Source: Propionibacterium australiense
GTDB taxonomy: Bacteria > Actinomycetota > Actinomycetes > Propionibacteriales > Propionibacteriaceae
Direction of reading: 5' to 3'
Assembly (NCBI RefSeq): GCF_003666605.1
Contig: NZ_RCIV01000009.1
Coordinates: 45,549-109,548 of the forward strand
DNA: 64,000 nucleotides
Position 1 is the stretch's first letter, and the number at the start of each line of letters is the position of its first letter. This document shows, in pieces, positions 57,422-64,000 of the stretch. Both the position numbers and the translations under genes were made by a program. The notes beneath the pieces are model-generated. The model saw only the letters and a program-made list of their open reading frames with translations. It did not search any database and was not told where the DNA came from.

Positions 57422-58044
57422 GACGTGCCGTCCTCACCCTGTCCGGAGGCGGTCAGCAGCCTGTCCTGGGGGCCGAGTCCGCGAATCACCCGACAGGGAT
57501 TGCCCGCAGCCAAGCTCATCGGCGGAACGTCCTTGGTGACCACGCTTCCGGCCCCGATGACGCTCCCCGCCCCTATGCTCACACCTCCTGTGACCACACA
57601 GTGACCGCCGATCCACACGTCGTCGCCGATACTGATCGCGCTGGATGTGCAGATCATCTCCCGCCTCTCATCGGGGTGGAGGGCATGATTCCCGGCGAAG
57701 AAGGAGCAGTTCGGCCCCACCATGACGTTGTTACCGAAGACAACCGGCGACATGTCAAGCACGGTCGTCCCGAAGTTGAAGGTGGCCCCGTCACCGATGG
57801 TTATGTTGAACCCGAGAAGAGCGTTGAAGGGGAGGAAGATTGTCAGCGACTCCCCGATCGAGCCGATTAGATCATGCATCGCCGCCAGTTTCTCGTCCCA
57901 CTGCGAGGGCTTGAGCTTGTTCATCGCATAGCATTTCTCGGCAGCCGCCATCATGTCCTCGTACATCGACCAGTCGTCGATGGGCCTGAAGGGCTGTCCA
58001 GTACGGATCTTCTCCTCAATCTCTTCTCGAGAGTCCATGTTCAC
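57418..58044 (-). CDS. Hexapeptide-repeat sugar O-acetyltransferase (Maa type)
   Basis: The 208-residue protein has an N-terminal maltose-acetyltransferase-like helix region (about 1-60), then a left-handed beta helix of hexapeptide repeats: VVFGNNVMVGPNCSF, ISIGDDVWIGGHCVVTGG and VSIGAGSVIGAGSVVTKDVP. The active-site His is in FFAGNHALHPDERRE. It probably acetylates a sugar hydroxyl with acetyl-CoA, either on the free sugar nucleotide or on the attached sugar. It leads a tightly packed trio with the glycosyltransferase and RmlC-RmlD; a 132-base gap separates it from the isochorismate synthase gene. Confidence 0.85.
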   Translation of the reverse strand: MNMDSREEIEEKIRTGQPFRPIDDWSMYEDMMAAAEKCYAMNKLKPSQWDEKLAAMHDLIGSIGESLTIFLPFNALLGFNITIGDGATFNFGTTVLDMSPVVFGNNVMVGPNCSFFAGNHALHPDERREMICTSSAISIGDDVWIGGHCVVTGGVSIGAGSVIGAGSVVTKDVPPMSLAAGNPCRVIRGLGPQDRLLTASGQGEDGTS

Positions 58045-58176
58045 TCCTCAGTTGCGCATTGAATCGGATGGTGGATGGGATTGGGCTGTGACTGGTTTGC
58101 CTTGCAATGGCCCGCGCGAGGAATCAGACGACGATGCTCACGGCCATGGCGCCACTGTTGGCACGAGCACGGCCGC

Positions 58177-59340
58177 TCAGGGATCGTGTCTGCCCTCCTG
58201 CCCGCCGAGGGCCGCCAGGAAGGTCCGCATCTTGGCTGCGGTCTCGCGTAGCTCTGCCTCTGGTTCGGAGGTGGCGATGACGCCGGCTCCTGCGAACATC
58301 GTCGCCTGGTCCCCGCGGAGCACACCTCCGCGCAGGGCCAGCGCCCACTCGCAGTTCCGATCGGCGTCGATCCATCCGATCAGCCCCGCGAAGAGGCCTC
58401 TGTCGAACCCCTCGTGGTCGACGATGAAATCGCACGCACGTTCAGGGGGCCAGCCGCACACGGCCGGCGTGGGATGCAACTCATAGAGCAACTCGAAGGG
58501 GCTGGCTCCGCCCCTGAGCGTTCCCGTAATCTCGGTGCCAAGGTGCCACACTGCTGGGGTAGGCACCAGTCGTGGACGCGAGGGGATCCTCGGATCATCG
58601 GTGCGCGCGCGAAAGACCTTGGCGATCGCCCGCACAACATATGAGTGCTCAGCCAGGTCCTTCCCAGACGCAAGGAGGGCCTCGGAGGCCCGCTCGTCCC
58701 GCTCGAGATCACTCCCGCGGACCATGGTGCCGGCCAAGGGCACAGTACGCACCCGCGAACCCGAGCAGGACAGCACGAGTTCGGGGCTGGCGCCCAGGAA
58801 GACCCCTTCCTGGGCGAATTCGCCACTATAGCCTCCGGGCACGTCAATCAGGTAGACGAAGGCGTCTGGATTCTGTATCCCGAGTCGGACGAAGACCGAC
58901 TGAGGATCCCAGGGGACCGCTGCGCACACCGTCGCGCTGCGCCCCAAAACCACCTTGTCCAGCTCCCCTGAGCGGATCGTCTCGACGGCCTTGGCGACAA
59001 GGCACCGATAGCCCTCGTGGCTGGGCCGCCGATCGGTGACGGCGATCGTGGACGCAGAGGGAACGAAGGGCTCGGGCAGACCGGGAAAAGTGCAACTCCT
59101 CCAGCAGGCCTCTGCAGGACGGTAGAGCATCCCCGGCCTTGCGCTGTCGAAGGGAAGCACCCCCACCACGAGCTGGGGGGCCTCAAGGGGAGCAGCCAGC
59201 ACATCCTCGACGGCCCTGGCAACCTCGGTACCGACCCATGAGCGCGGCTCGACGTGCCGCACGACTCCAGTGGCGACCAGATGACGCCCTGAGGAGGCGA
59301 ACTCGAAGCGGGGCTCCCGCGCCGCAGACGAACTGCTCAT
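58177..59340 (-). CDS. Isochorismate synthase (EntC/PchA/DhbC family)
   Basis: From ATG 59340, in a one-base overlap with the permease stop, the protein has 387 residues. Conserved blocks are ELDKVVLGRSAT (general base Lys), VPLAGTMVRG, EHSYVVRAIAKVFRA, HPTPAVCGWPPERA and LFAGLIGWIDADRN. The HPTPAVCG form is that of isochorismate synthases rather than of the MbtI/Irp9 salicylate synthases. It turns chorismate into isochorismate. A partner lyase or the EntA/EntB pair needed to make salicylate or DHB is not in the window. Confidence 0.88.
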   Translation of the reverse strand: MSSSSAAREPRFEFASSGRHLVATGVVRHVEPRSWVGTEVARAVEDVLAAPLEAPQLVVGVLPFDSARPGMLYRPAEACWRSCTFPGLPEPFVPSASTIAVTDRRPSHEGYRCLVAKAVETIRSGELDKVVLGRSATVCAAVPWDPQSVFVRLGIQNPDAFVYLIDVPGGYSGEFAQEGVFLGASPELVLSCSGSRVRTVPLAGTMVRGSDLERDERASEALLASGKDLAEHSYVVRAIAKVFRARTDDPRIPSRPRLVPTPAVWHLGTEITGTLRGGASPFELLYELHPTPAVCGWPPERACDFIVDHEGFDRGLFAGLIGWIDADRNCEWALALRGGVLRGDQATMFAGAGVIATSEPEAELRETAAKMRTFLAALGGQEGRHDP

Positions 59341-60131
59341 CACAGGGCCCAACGCCGCAGACCGCTTGCCCGGCGCCACAACACTAAGAGGCTGAGCGCT
59401 ACGAGACCGCCGAACCAGAGGACAAAGACAAGCAACTGCTGGCTTTCAAGGCCCCCGTTGATGATCGCATCGACGAGTTCGGTGACAGCAGTGATCGGTG
59501 AACCGTCGACGAGGGGGCGCAGCACTGCCGCATACATCTCGCGGGGCATCATGGCGGTGTTGAAAAACATGGCGGCCATCACCAGCGGCGCGAAGCTGAA
59601 GGCGCCTTGCGGGGTCTCCACGAGATGACCGAGCATGACGCCCACAGCACCGGCCGAGATCGCGACGAGCACCAAGACGACGAGCACGCCCAGCAGATGC
59701 ACCGCACCACCGAACTCCGCGCCGAGGACAAGACCGAGGGCCACGGCCGCCAGTGTTGCAGCGAAGGCACGCACTGCCTCAGCGAGGATACGCCCGACGA
59801 TCGCCGCACTACGCGGTCCCGGCATGCTGGCGAGGCGCTGCGGCAGCCCCTCGTGACGCTCCTGGACGATCGCCCCTGCACCGAGCAGGCCCCCAGTGAA
59901 CGCCTGGGAGACGCCGACCATGACGGCCACATCGGTCATGTCCATCTCAGAGCCACTGAACTGTTCGACCATGCCAGCGAACATCACCCTGATGATCACG
60001 ATCATGACCACGGGTACACCAAGCGCGGCGCCTAACGTCACGGGGGATCTGCGCCAGCGCCTCAGCAGACGTCCAGCGTGCACAGCGACCGCGCCCGCCC
60101 ATCCAATGTGGTTCTGCTCGCCGCTACTCAT
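59340..60131 (-). CDS. ABC-2 type transporter permease
   Basis: From ATG 60131 the protein has 263 residues. Six membrane segments are visible, with the ABC-2 pattern of a long N-terminal cytoplasmic arm and MMPREMYAAVLRPLVDGSPI near the fifth segment. It overlaps the preceding permease by 4 bases (ATGA) and the isochorismate synthase by one. With its sister permease and the ATPase it forms a DrrAB-like exporter, probably for the cluster's product. Confidence 0.85.
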   Translation of the reverse strand: MSSGEQNHIGWAGAVAVHAGRLLRRWRRSPVTLGAALGVPVVMIVIIRVMFAGMVEQFSGSEMDMTDVAVMVGVSQAFTGGLLGAGAIVQERHEGLPQRLASMPGPRSAAIVGRILAEAVRAFAATLAAVALGLVLGAEFGGAVHLLGVLVVLVLVAISAGAVGVMLGHLVETPQGAFSFAPLVMAAMFFNTAMMPREMYAAVLRPLVDGSPITAVTELVDAIINGGLESQQLLVFVLWFGGLVALSLLVLWRRASGLRRWAL

Positions 60132-60916
60132 GCCGACCTCCTGAAGGCTCGCGAGACCCACCAGGCGCCAAGAACGAGCCCGCCGGTCAGCCATACCAGC
60201 GCCTCCCAGCCCGAGTCGCCGGGCGTCTCACCGTTGAGCAAGGCCCGGTTCGTATCGATCATTGGGGAGAAGGGCATGTGGGCGATGAGCGGTTCCAGAC
60301 GATCAGGCAGGGTGCTCAACGGGATGAAGGCCGTCGAGACCATGAGCAGGGGAAGTTCCACGCCTTGGATGAGTCCAGCCATCTGGACCGGCTGTCTCGA
60401 GCGCAGGGCTAGCCCGGAGAAGACCAGCACCAGTACCTCACCCATCGCTAAGGCGACGAGGAACGCCAAGACCAGCCCGGACCAACTCGCTGGTTCAGCC
60501 CCGCACAGCAGCCCTAGGACGATCACGGTGCACAGGGAGAGGATCGCGCGGATCAGATCGCAGATCATGCGCCCCATGATCACGCTCAGGGCGTGGACCG
60601 GCATCGCGCGAACCCGGGCCAGAAGCCCCGACTCGACGTCGACGGCCAAGGCCATCGCCGATCCCCCGGCGGTAAACATGACAGCTTGGAACATGGCCGC
60701 CGCCATGAGGAAAAGGGCGTAGTCGAAACCGGAGCCACTAGCAGCGTGACCGAAGACCACCCAGAAAGCGAGCATCGACATGCCGGGGATCACCAGCGCC
60801 GAGACCAACGAGGCGGAATTGCGCATTAAGCGCAGATTGTTGCGCCAAGTGGCTCCGCGTACAGCAGTGAGAGCACTCGACCGCAGCTGGGCAGACGAGG
60901 AGTTGGAGAGCGCCAT
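60128..60916 (-). CDS. ABC-2 type transporter permease
   Basis: The 262-residue protein has about six membrane segments (SALVIPGMSMLAFWVVFGHA, LVLAFLVALAMGEVLVLVFS). The PFSPMIDTNRALLNG block before the last segment is the usual ABC-2/DrrB form. It lies three bases after the ATPase stop and overlaps the next permease. Confidence 0.85.
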   Translation of the reverse strand: MALSNSSSAQLRSSALTAVRGATWRNNLRLMRNSASLVSALVIPGMSMLAFWVVFGHAASGSGFDYALFLMAAAMFQAVMFTAGGSAMALAVDVESGLLARVRAMPVHALSVIMGRMICDLIRAILSLCTVIVLGLLCGAEPASWSGLVLAFLVALAMGEVLVLVFSGLALRSRQPVQMAGLIQGVELPLLMVSTAFIPLSTLPDRLEPLIAHMPFSPMIDTNRALLNGETPGDSGWEALVWLTGGLVLGAWWVSRAFRRSA

Positions 60917-60919
60917 CCC

Positions 60920-61915
60920 TCAGCCCTCCTGCGTGTCGGCGAAGGCTGTGCCGAGAAAAACCTCGTCCAAGGAAGGCGGGTTGAGCGAGGCCGAGACAGG
61001 CTCCAGCTGCGCGTCCGCCAGTGCAGCCACGCACCGGGACAGATCTCGGGCCCCATTGCGCGTGGTGAACAGGACCTCGAGAGCCTCGGCCCGGAAATCC
61101 TCGGCCGGACGCGAAAGCACGCCCGGCAACAACTCGATGGCGCACCGTTCGGCGGTTTCTGCCTCGTCGAAACCGAGTCGGCAGATCGGGGCGCCGAAGC
61201 GGCGGCGCAGTTCGCCTGGGGAACCCTGAGCCGCGGCCCGCCCCCCGCGCAACAGCACGATGTCGTCGGAGAGCCGCTCAGCCTCGTCCAGGTACTGGGT
61301 GGTGAGCAGCACCGAGACCCCGCGGTCGCGCAACTCGTCGACGGTCTTCCACAGTTCACGCCGCGACAACGGGTCCAGACCGGTCGTTGGCTCGTCGAGG
61401 AAGAGCAGTGAGGGCTCGACGACGAGGGAGGCCGCGATGTCGAGCCGGCGACGCATGCCCCCTGAATAGTTCGCCACACGCCTATCGGAGTCATCGGTCA
61501 GGCGAAAGGTCCGCAACAGTTCATCGGCGCGGGCCCTGGCCGCGGACGCGCCGAACCCGTGAAGTCGAGCGAAAAAGACGAGGTTCTCGCGGCCGGTCAG
61601 TTCACCGTCGACGGCCGCGAACTGACCTGTGAGGGAGATTGTGCGGCGCACCGCGGCTGGTTCATCGACGACATCGGCTCCGCACACCCGCACCGTGCCT
61701 GCACTGGGCAGCATGAGGGTCGAGGCGATGTTCACCAACGTCGTCTTGCCGGCACCGTTGGCACCGAGCAGGGAGACCACCGAGCCTCTCAGGACCTCAA
61801 AGGAGAGCCCTTTGAGCACCTCGGTGGCTTTGTCACCCCGTCCGAAGGTTTTGCAGAGCTCGCTCACGCACAGCACTACCTCGTCGTCGCGTCCGGTCGG
61901 CAGGGACTCGAGCAT
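60920..61915 (-). CDS. ABC transporter ATPase (DrrA type)
   Basis: From ATG 61915, which has GGAGG 7-8 bases upstream, the protein has 331 residues. Two earlier in-frame ATGs (61921 and 61942) are less well placed. Walker A is LLGANGAGKTTL, signature YSGGMRRRLDIAASL, Walker B LLFLDEPTTGLD, and H-loop LTTQYLDEAERL. The C-terminal 80 residues, ending PSLDEVFLGTAF, are typical of DrrA-like exporters. It is the first gene of the upstream unit, preceded by an iron box. Confidence 0.9.
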   Translation of the reverse strand: MLESLPTGRDDEVVLCVSELCKTFGRGDKATEVLKGLSFEVLRGSVVSLLGANGAGKTTLVNIASTLMLPSAGTVRVCGADVVDEPAAVRRTISLTGQFAAVDGELTGRENLVFFARLHGFGASAARARADELLRTFRLTDDSDRRVANYSGGMRRRLDIAASLVVEPSLLFLDEPTTGLDPLSRRELWKTVDELRDRGVSVLLTTQYLDEAERLSDDIVLLRGGRAAAQGSPGELRRRFGAPICRLGFDEAETAERCAIELLPGVLSRPAEDFRAEALEVLFTTRNGARDLSRCVAALADAQLEPVSASLNPPSLDEVFLGTAFADTQEG

Positions 61916-61991
61916 GAGCATTCCTCCATAAGGTACAGCCACGGCGGGACTGTTCGTCGCCGCTCTATTAAGCCTGTCAGCATAACTGTGA

Positions 61992-62010
61992 TTAGTATAG
62001 CATTACCTAA
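61992..62010 (-). promoter_or_regulatory. IdeR/DtxR iron box upstream of the exporter unit
   Basis: On the plus strand the site reads TTAGTATAGCATTACCTAA, 14 of 19 matches to the DtxR/IdeR consensus. It is 77 bases before the ATPase start at 61915. The unit from 61915 to 54818 (exporter, isochorismate synthase, sugar genes) should be under the same iron control as the NRPS unit. Confidence 0.7.
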
Positions 62011-62082
62011 CCAATTATGTCACTGAGGACCGCTCGCGAAACGGTCCCGCGTCGGGCTTCGTAGCGGGTTGGTTGTGGGGGC

Positions 62083-62420
62083 GTGATCGGTTTCTGGGAG
62101 CGGGTGGGCGTGACCATGGGACGGTCGCCGGTGCTCGGCCTGGAGACCGAGACCCCGACCGTGTTGAGCGTGTTGCGTGGTGAGATCACCGTCACCGTGG
62201 CGGCCCGCATGGAGAGGGCCTGCGAGCAGACGATCGGCCGGTGGGCGGTGTTCCTCGAAGGCAGGGAGGACTGTTCTGGTGGCCGGAAGGCCGGGCCCGC
62301 CCGGCCCGCGGGGCCCAGCTCGGAGGTCGGGTCGAGGGTCTCACGCTCGTGCTGGGCGAAGCGACAGTGGAGTTGAGGGGTCTGGAGAGAAGAGCGCCGA
62401 GAGCAGGCTGGGTGCTTCGA
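62083..62420 (+). pseudogene. IS3-family first reading frame remnant, frameshifted
   Basis: GEITVTVAARMERACEQTIGRW in one frame, and VEGLTLVLGEATVELRGL in another, form the helix-turn-helix and coiled-coil parts of an IS3 OrfA-type protein. At least one frameshift separates them, and no second-frame transposase follows before the next element. It is a different IS3 member from the one at 63298. Confidence 0.65.
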
Positions 62421-62547
62421 GGACCCCTGGGGCAATCCGGATCGTGGAAGGGATGTCGGTCTCAGGGTTCTGCGGGCTGTTCGGCATTCCCGGACGAGCC
62501 GGGAATGTTCAGTGGTTTGTGTAAGCCTTCACTGAAGGACTGCTACT

Positions 62548-62597
62548 TGGAGTACTTGGTGTTTTTCGGACAGTGGGTGAAATGATCGTGAGGTAGA
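62548..62597 (+). mobile_element. 50-bp left end of the IS3 element, interrupted
   Basis: Nearly identical to 63298-63347 (TTTTTCGGACAGTGGGTGAA). It stops at GAGGTAGA, where the IS5-type element begins. Confidence 0.8.
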
Positions 62598-63297
62598 GGG
62601 TTATTCAAAACCCTTAGTTTGAGGGGGTGATCTTGGAATCTGTTCTACCGGTGTTGGCGTGTCACGATGAAAAGTGAGGACCTACCGCTGAGAAAATTGG
62701 CTTGTCGAATACAATAATCTCAGAACAGGTCCTCGCGTGTGCCATACAACAAGCCTGCCGGTCGAAGCAATCGCAGTGTGCTACCAGACCCTTGCTCACA
62801 ATTATCCCCGTACCCCAGGCCACCGGGCGCCTGCCCGCGTTGAGTCAGGCAGAGCAGATCAGGGCCACACTGGCCTATCTGCGACGCAACCGGGCTCAAT
62901 CCGAGCTGGCCGAGTCGTTCGGGGTCAACCAGTCCTCGATCTGCCGGGCCATCAGCCGGTGGACGCCACGGATCGTCGAGATCCTCGCAGACCTTGTGCC
63001 CACCGCAGACGACTTGGACCAGACCCAGACCCTGATCGTGGACGGCACTCTCGTGCCATGCTGGGACTGGAAACACGAGCCGGGCCTGTACTCGGGCAAG
63101 CACCACACCACCGGGTTGAACCTTCAGGTGGCCTGCACCCTGACCGGAAGACTCGTATGGGTCTTGCGACCCTGCCCCCGGGTCGACCCATGACGCGAAA
63201 GCCATCCAGTCAACGGGTTTTCTTGAGAATTTCCCGGACATGCCGCCATTGGGTGACAAGGGCTACATCTGGCTGGGTATGACGGCTCTTCACAGAT
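62598..63297 (+). mobile_element. IS5-type element, truncated by the IS3 element
   Basis: Starts GGGTTATTCAAAACCC, a short palindrome, right after the interrupted IS3 end. It is cut short at 63297, where a further IS3 left end begins. About 700 bases remain. Its left end has a degraded copy at 31003-31145. Confidence 0.7.
62737..63296 (+). pseudogene. IS5-family transposase, frameshifted and truncated
   Basis: The start VCHTTSLPVEAIAV (GTG 62737) is in one frame. AEQIRATLAYLRRNRAQSEL, FGVNQSSICRAISRW and VDGTLVPCWDWKHEPGLYSG are in a second. DPAPGSTHDAKAIQSTGFLE and FPDMPPLGDKGYIWLG are in a third. Two frameshifts therefore interrupt the DDE domain. The C-terminus is lost at the IS3 junction. 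Confidence 0.8.
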
Positions 63298-63355
63298 TGG
63301 AGTGCTTGGTGTTTTTCGGACAGTGGGTGAAATGATCGTGAGGTAGAATTAGATC

Positions 63356-63645
63356 ATGTCGGCACCGAAATACAGTGCGGAGTTCACCGAACAAGTCGTT
63401 CCAGAGGTCGTCCAGAAGTCCAAGCCGATTCGGGTGAGGTCGCCAGGTCGTACGGGCTTGTGGCGCAGACAGTCGGGAACTGGGTCGCGAAATGGCGGAA
63501 AGAACACCCCGATCCCAGCACTGATGGCACCACCGCGGAAGAACACGCCGAAATCAGACGCCTAAAAGCAGAGCTCCGGGAGGCTCGCATGGAAGCCGAG
63601 TTCCTGAAAAAAGCGGCGGCCCTCTTCGCCCCTGGACCCGGGTGA
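63356..63645 (+). pseudogene. IS3 OrfA, one frameshift
   Basis: MSAPKYSAEFTEQVVPEVVQ starts in one frame; after about 25 codons the homology (EVARSYGLVAQTVGNWVAKW) continues in another, up to the stop at 63645. The second part holds the coiled coil (AEIRRLKAELREARMEAEFL). One indel near 63430 separates them. The A-run GAAAAAAG at 63606-63613 before the stop is a likely -1 slippery site. Confidence 0.75.
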
Positions 63646-64000
63646 GCGCGAAATACCGTTGCATCCACCGCGAAGAAGGCAACTACCCCATCCAGCCCGT
63701 GTGCCGGTGGGCGAAAGTATCCAAGTCCGGCTACTATGCCTGGCGAAACCGCCCCAAGTCCTCGACAACCAAGCGGAGAGAAGACCTGACGGCCATCATT
63801 GTCGAGTTCTTTGACGAGTCCGAACAGACCTACGGTTACCGCCGGATCCACGCCGAACTGGCCCGGAGCGGCGTCAAGGTCTCACCCGACACGGTCCGCA
63901 AGATCATGGCAACAGAGGGTCTTGTCGCTTGTCATCCCAGGAAACGGGTCAGGACGACCACCCCGGCCCCAGACCTTCCCAGCCGGCCCGACCGGTTGCG
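63642..64000 (+). CDS. IS3 OrfB transposase (partial)
   Basis: From GTG 63642, overlapping the OrfA stop, the frame reads VSAKYRCIHREEGNYPIQPV and SKSGYYAWRNRPKSSTTKRR, then TYGYRRIHAELARSGVKVS. This is the HTH_21 region upstream of the rve integrase core of IS3 transposases. It runs off the window end before the DDE motif. In the -1 frame it is open back to the A-run at 63607, so it could be made as an OrfAB fusion. Confidence 0.85.
   Translation, partial: MSAKYRCIHREEGNYPIQPVCRWAKVSKSGYYAWRNRPKSSTTKRREDLTAIIVEFFDESEQTYGYRRIHAELARSGVKVSPDTVRKIMATEGLVACHPRKRVRTTTPAPDLPSRPDRL

Larger units (their letters stand above)
63298..64000 (+). mobile_element. IS3-family element (right end outside window)
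   Basis: Begins TGGAGTGCTTGGTGTTTTTC (left end) and contains the usual two reading frames. Its left end also occurs at 62548 and, degenerate, at 30906. Confidence 0.85.

Noticed and set aside
58177..59340. Bifunctional salicylate synthase (MbtI/Irp9 type)
   Set aside because: The HPTPAVCGWP block fits isochorismate synthases better; kept as an open point because motif reading alone is not proof.
62083..62420. A small DNA-binding regulator next to the iron box
   Set aside because: The helix-turn-helix belongs to an IS3 OrfA remnant, with its coiled coil continuing in another frame.

Overview
The window comes from a high-GC Gram-positive chromosome (Actinomycetota). The evidence is GC-rich DNA, the DUF3043, DUF4191, GuaB1 and class II DAHP synthase families, and several genes whose start codon sits 6-8 nt after a TAnnnT -10 box (leaderless). 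I cannot fix the genus; Propionibacteriales or Actinomycetales would fit.

Bases 1-30,770 are core chromosome. On the minus strand lie secY-adk-map and, separately, infA-rpmJ-rpsM, with a metal-cation efflux gene and two small genes between the two groups. Then follow class II DAHP synthase, two PlsC-type acyltransferases, a lipoprotein with an HExxH motif, cyclophilin, a GNAT-MazG fusion, a prepilin-peptidase-like protein, trpD with a receiver-like partner, guaB1, an A-type Fe-S carrier, a glycerate-kinase-like protein, PspA, a 2-oxoacid dehydrogenase E2 with two almost identical lipoyl domains, a GldA-type dehydrogenase, an ABC-F ATPase, an asparaginase and a polysaccharide deacetylase.

Bases 30,900-62,600 are an acquired island. 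Related insertion-sequence left ends lie in the same orientation at both edges. The island is a mosaic. Bases 31,200-35,500 are AT-rich and Firmicutes-like: an ECF transporter (S, T and double-ATPase components) plus an ABC exporter-type gene split by an IS630-family element. Removing that element at its TA target restores the exporter reading frame. Bases 35,520-61,915 are GC-rich and encode a thiazoline-forming nonribosomal peptide synthetase pathway, entirely on the minus strand. NRPS1 reads aryl carrier - Cy - A (with an embedded methyltransferase-like domain) - PCP - Cy - A - PCP. NRPS2 reads TubC-type docking - Cy - A (embedded methyltransferase) - PCP - TE. All three A domains carry a cysteine-like code. 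Around them are an aryl-AMP ligase, a type II thioesterase, a thiazolinyl-imide reductase, a saccharopine-dehydrogenase-like protein, a VOC protein and an isochorismate synthase.

The backbone resembles pyochelin, yersiniabactin and especially coelibactin logic: one aryl acid and three cysteines. What sets it apart is an embedded sugar cassette (RmlC-RmlD fusion, macrolide-type glycosyltransferase, hexapeptide acetyltransferase) within the transcription unit that also encodes the isochorismate synthase and an ABC-2 exporter. Two IdeR/DtxR-type iron boxes precede the two transcription units, so an iron-controlled, possibly glycosylated thiazoline metallophore is the best reading. No phosphopantetheinyl transferase, isochorismate-pyruvate lyase, RmlA/RmlB or dedicated regulator lies in the window. 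The last kilobase is a nest of degenerate IS3- and IS5-type elements that runs off the end.
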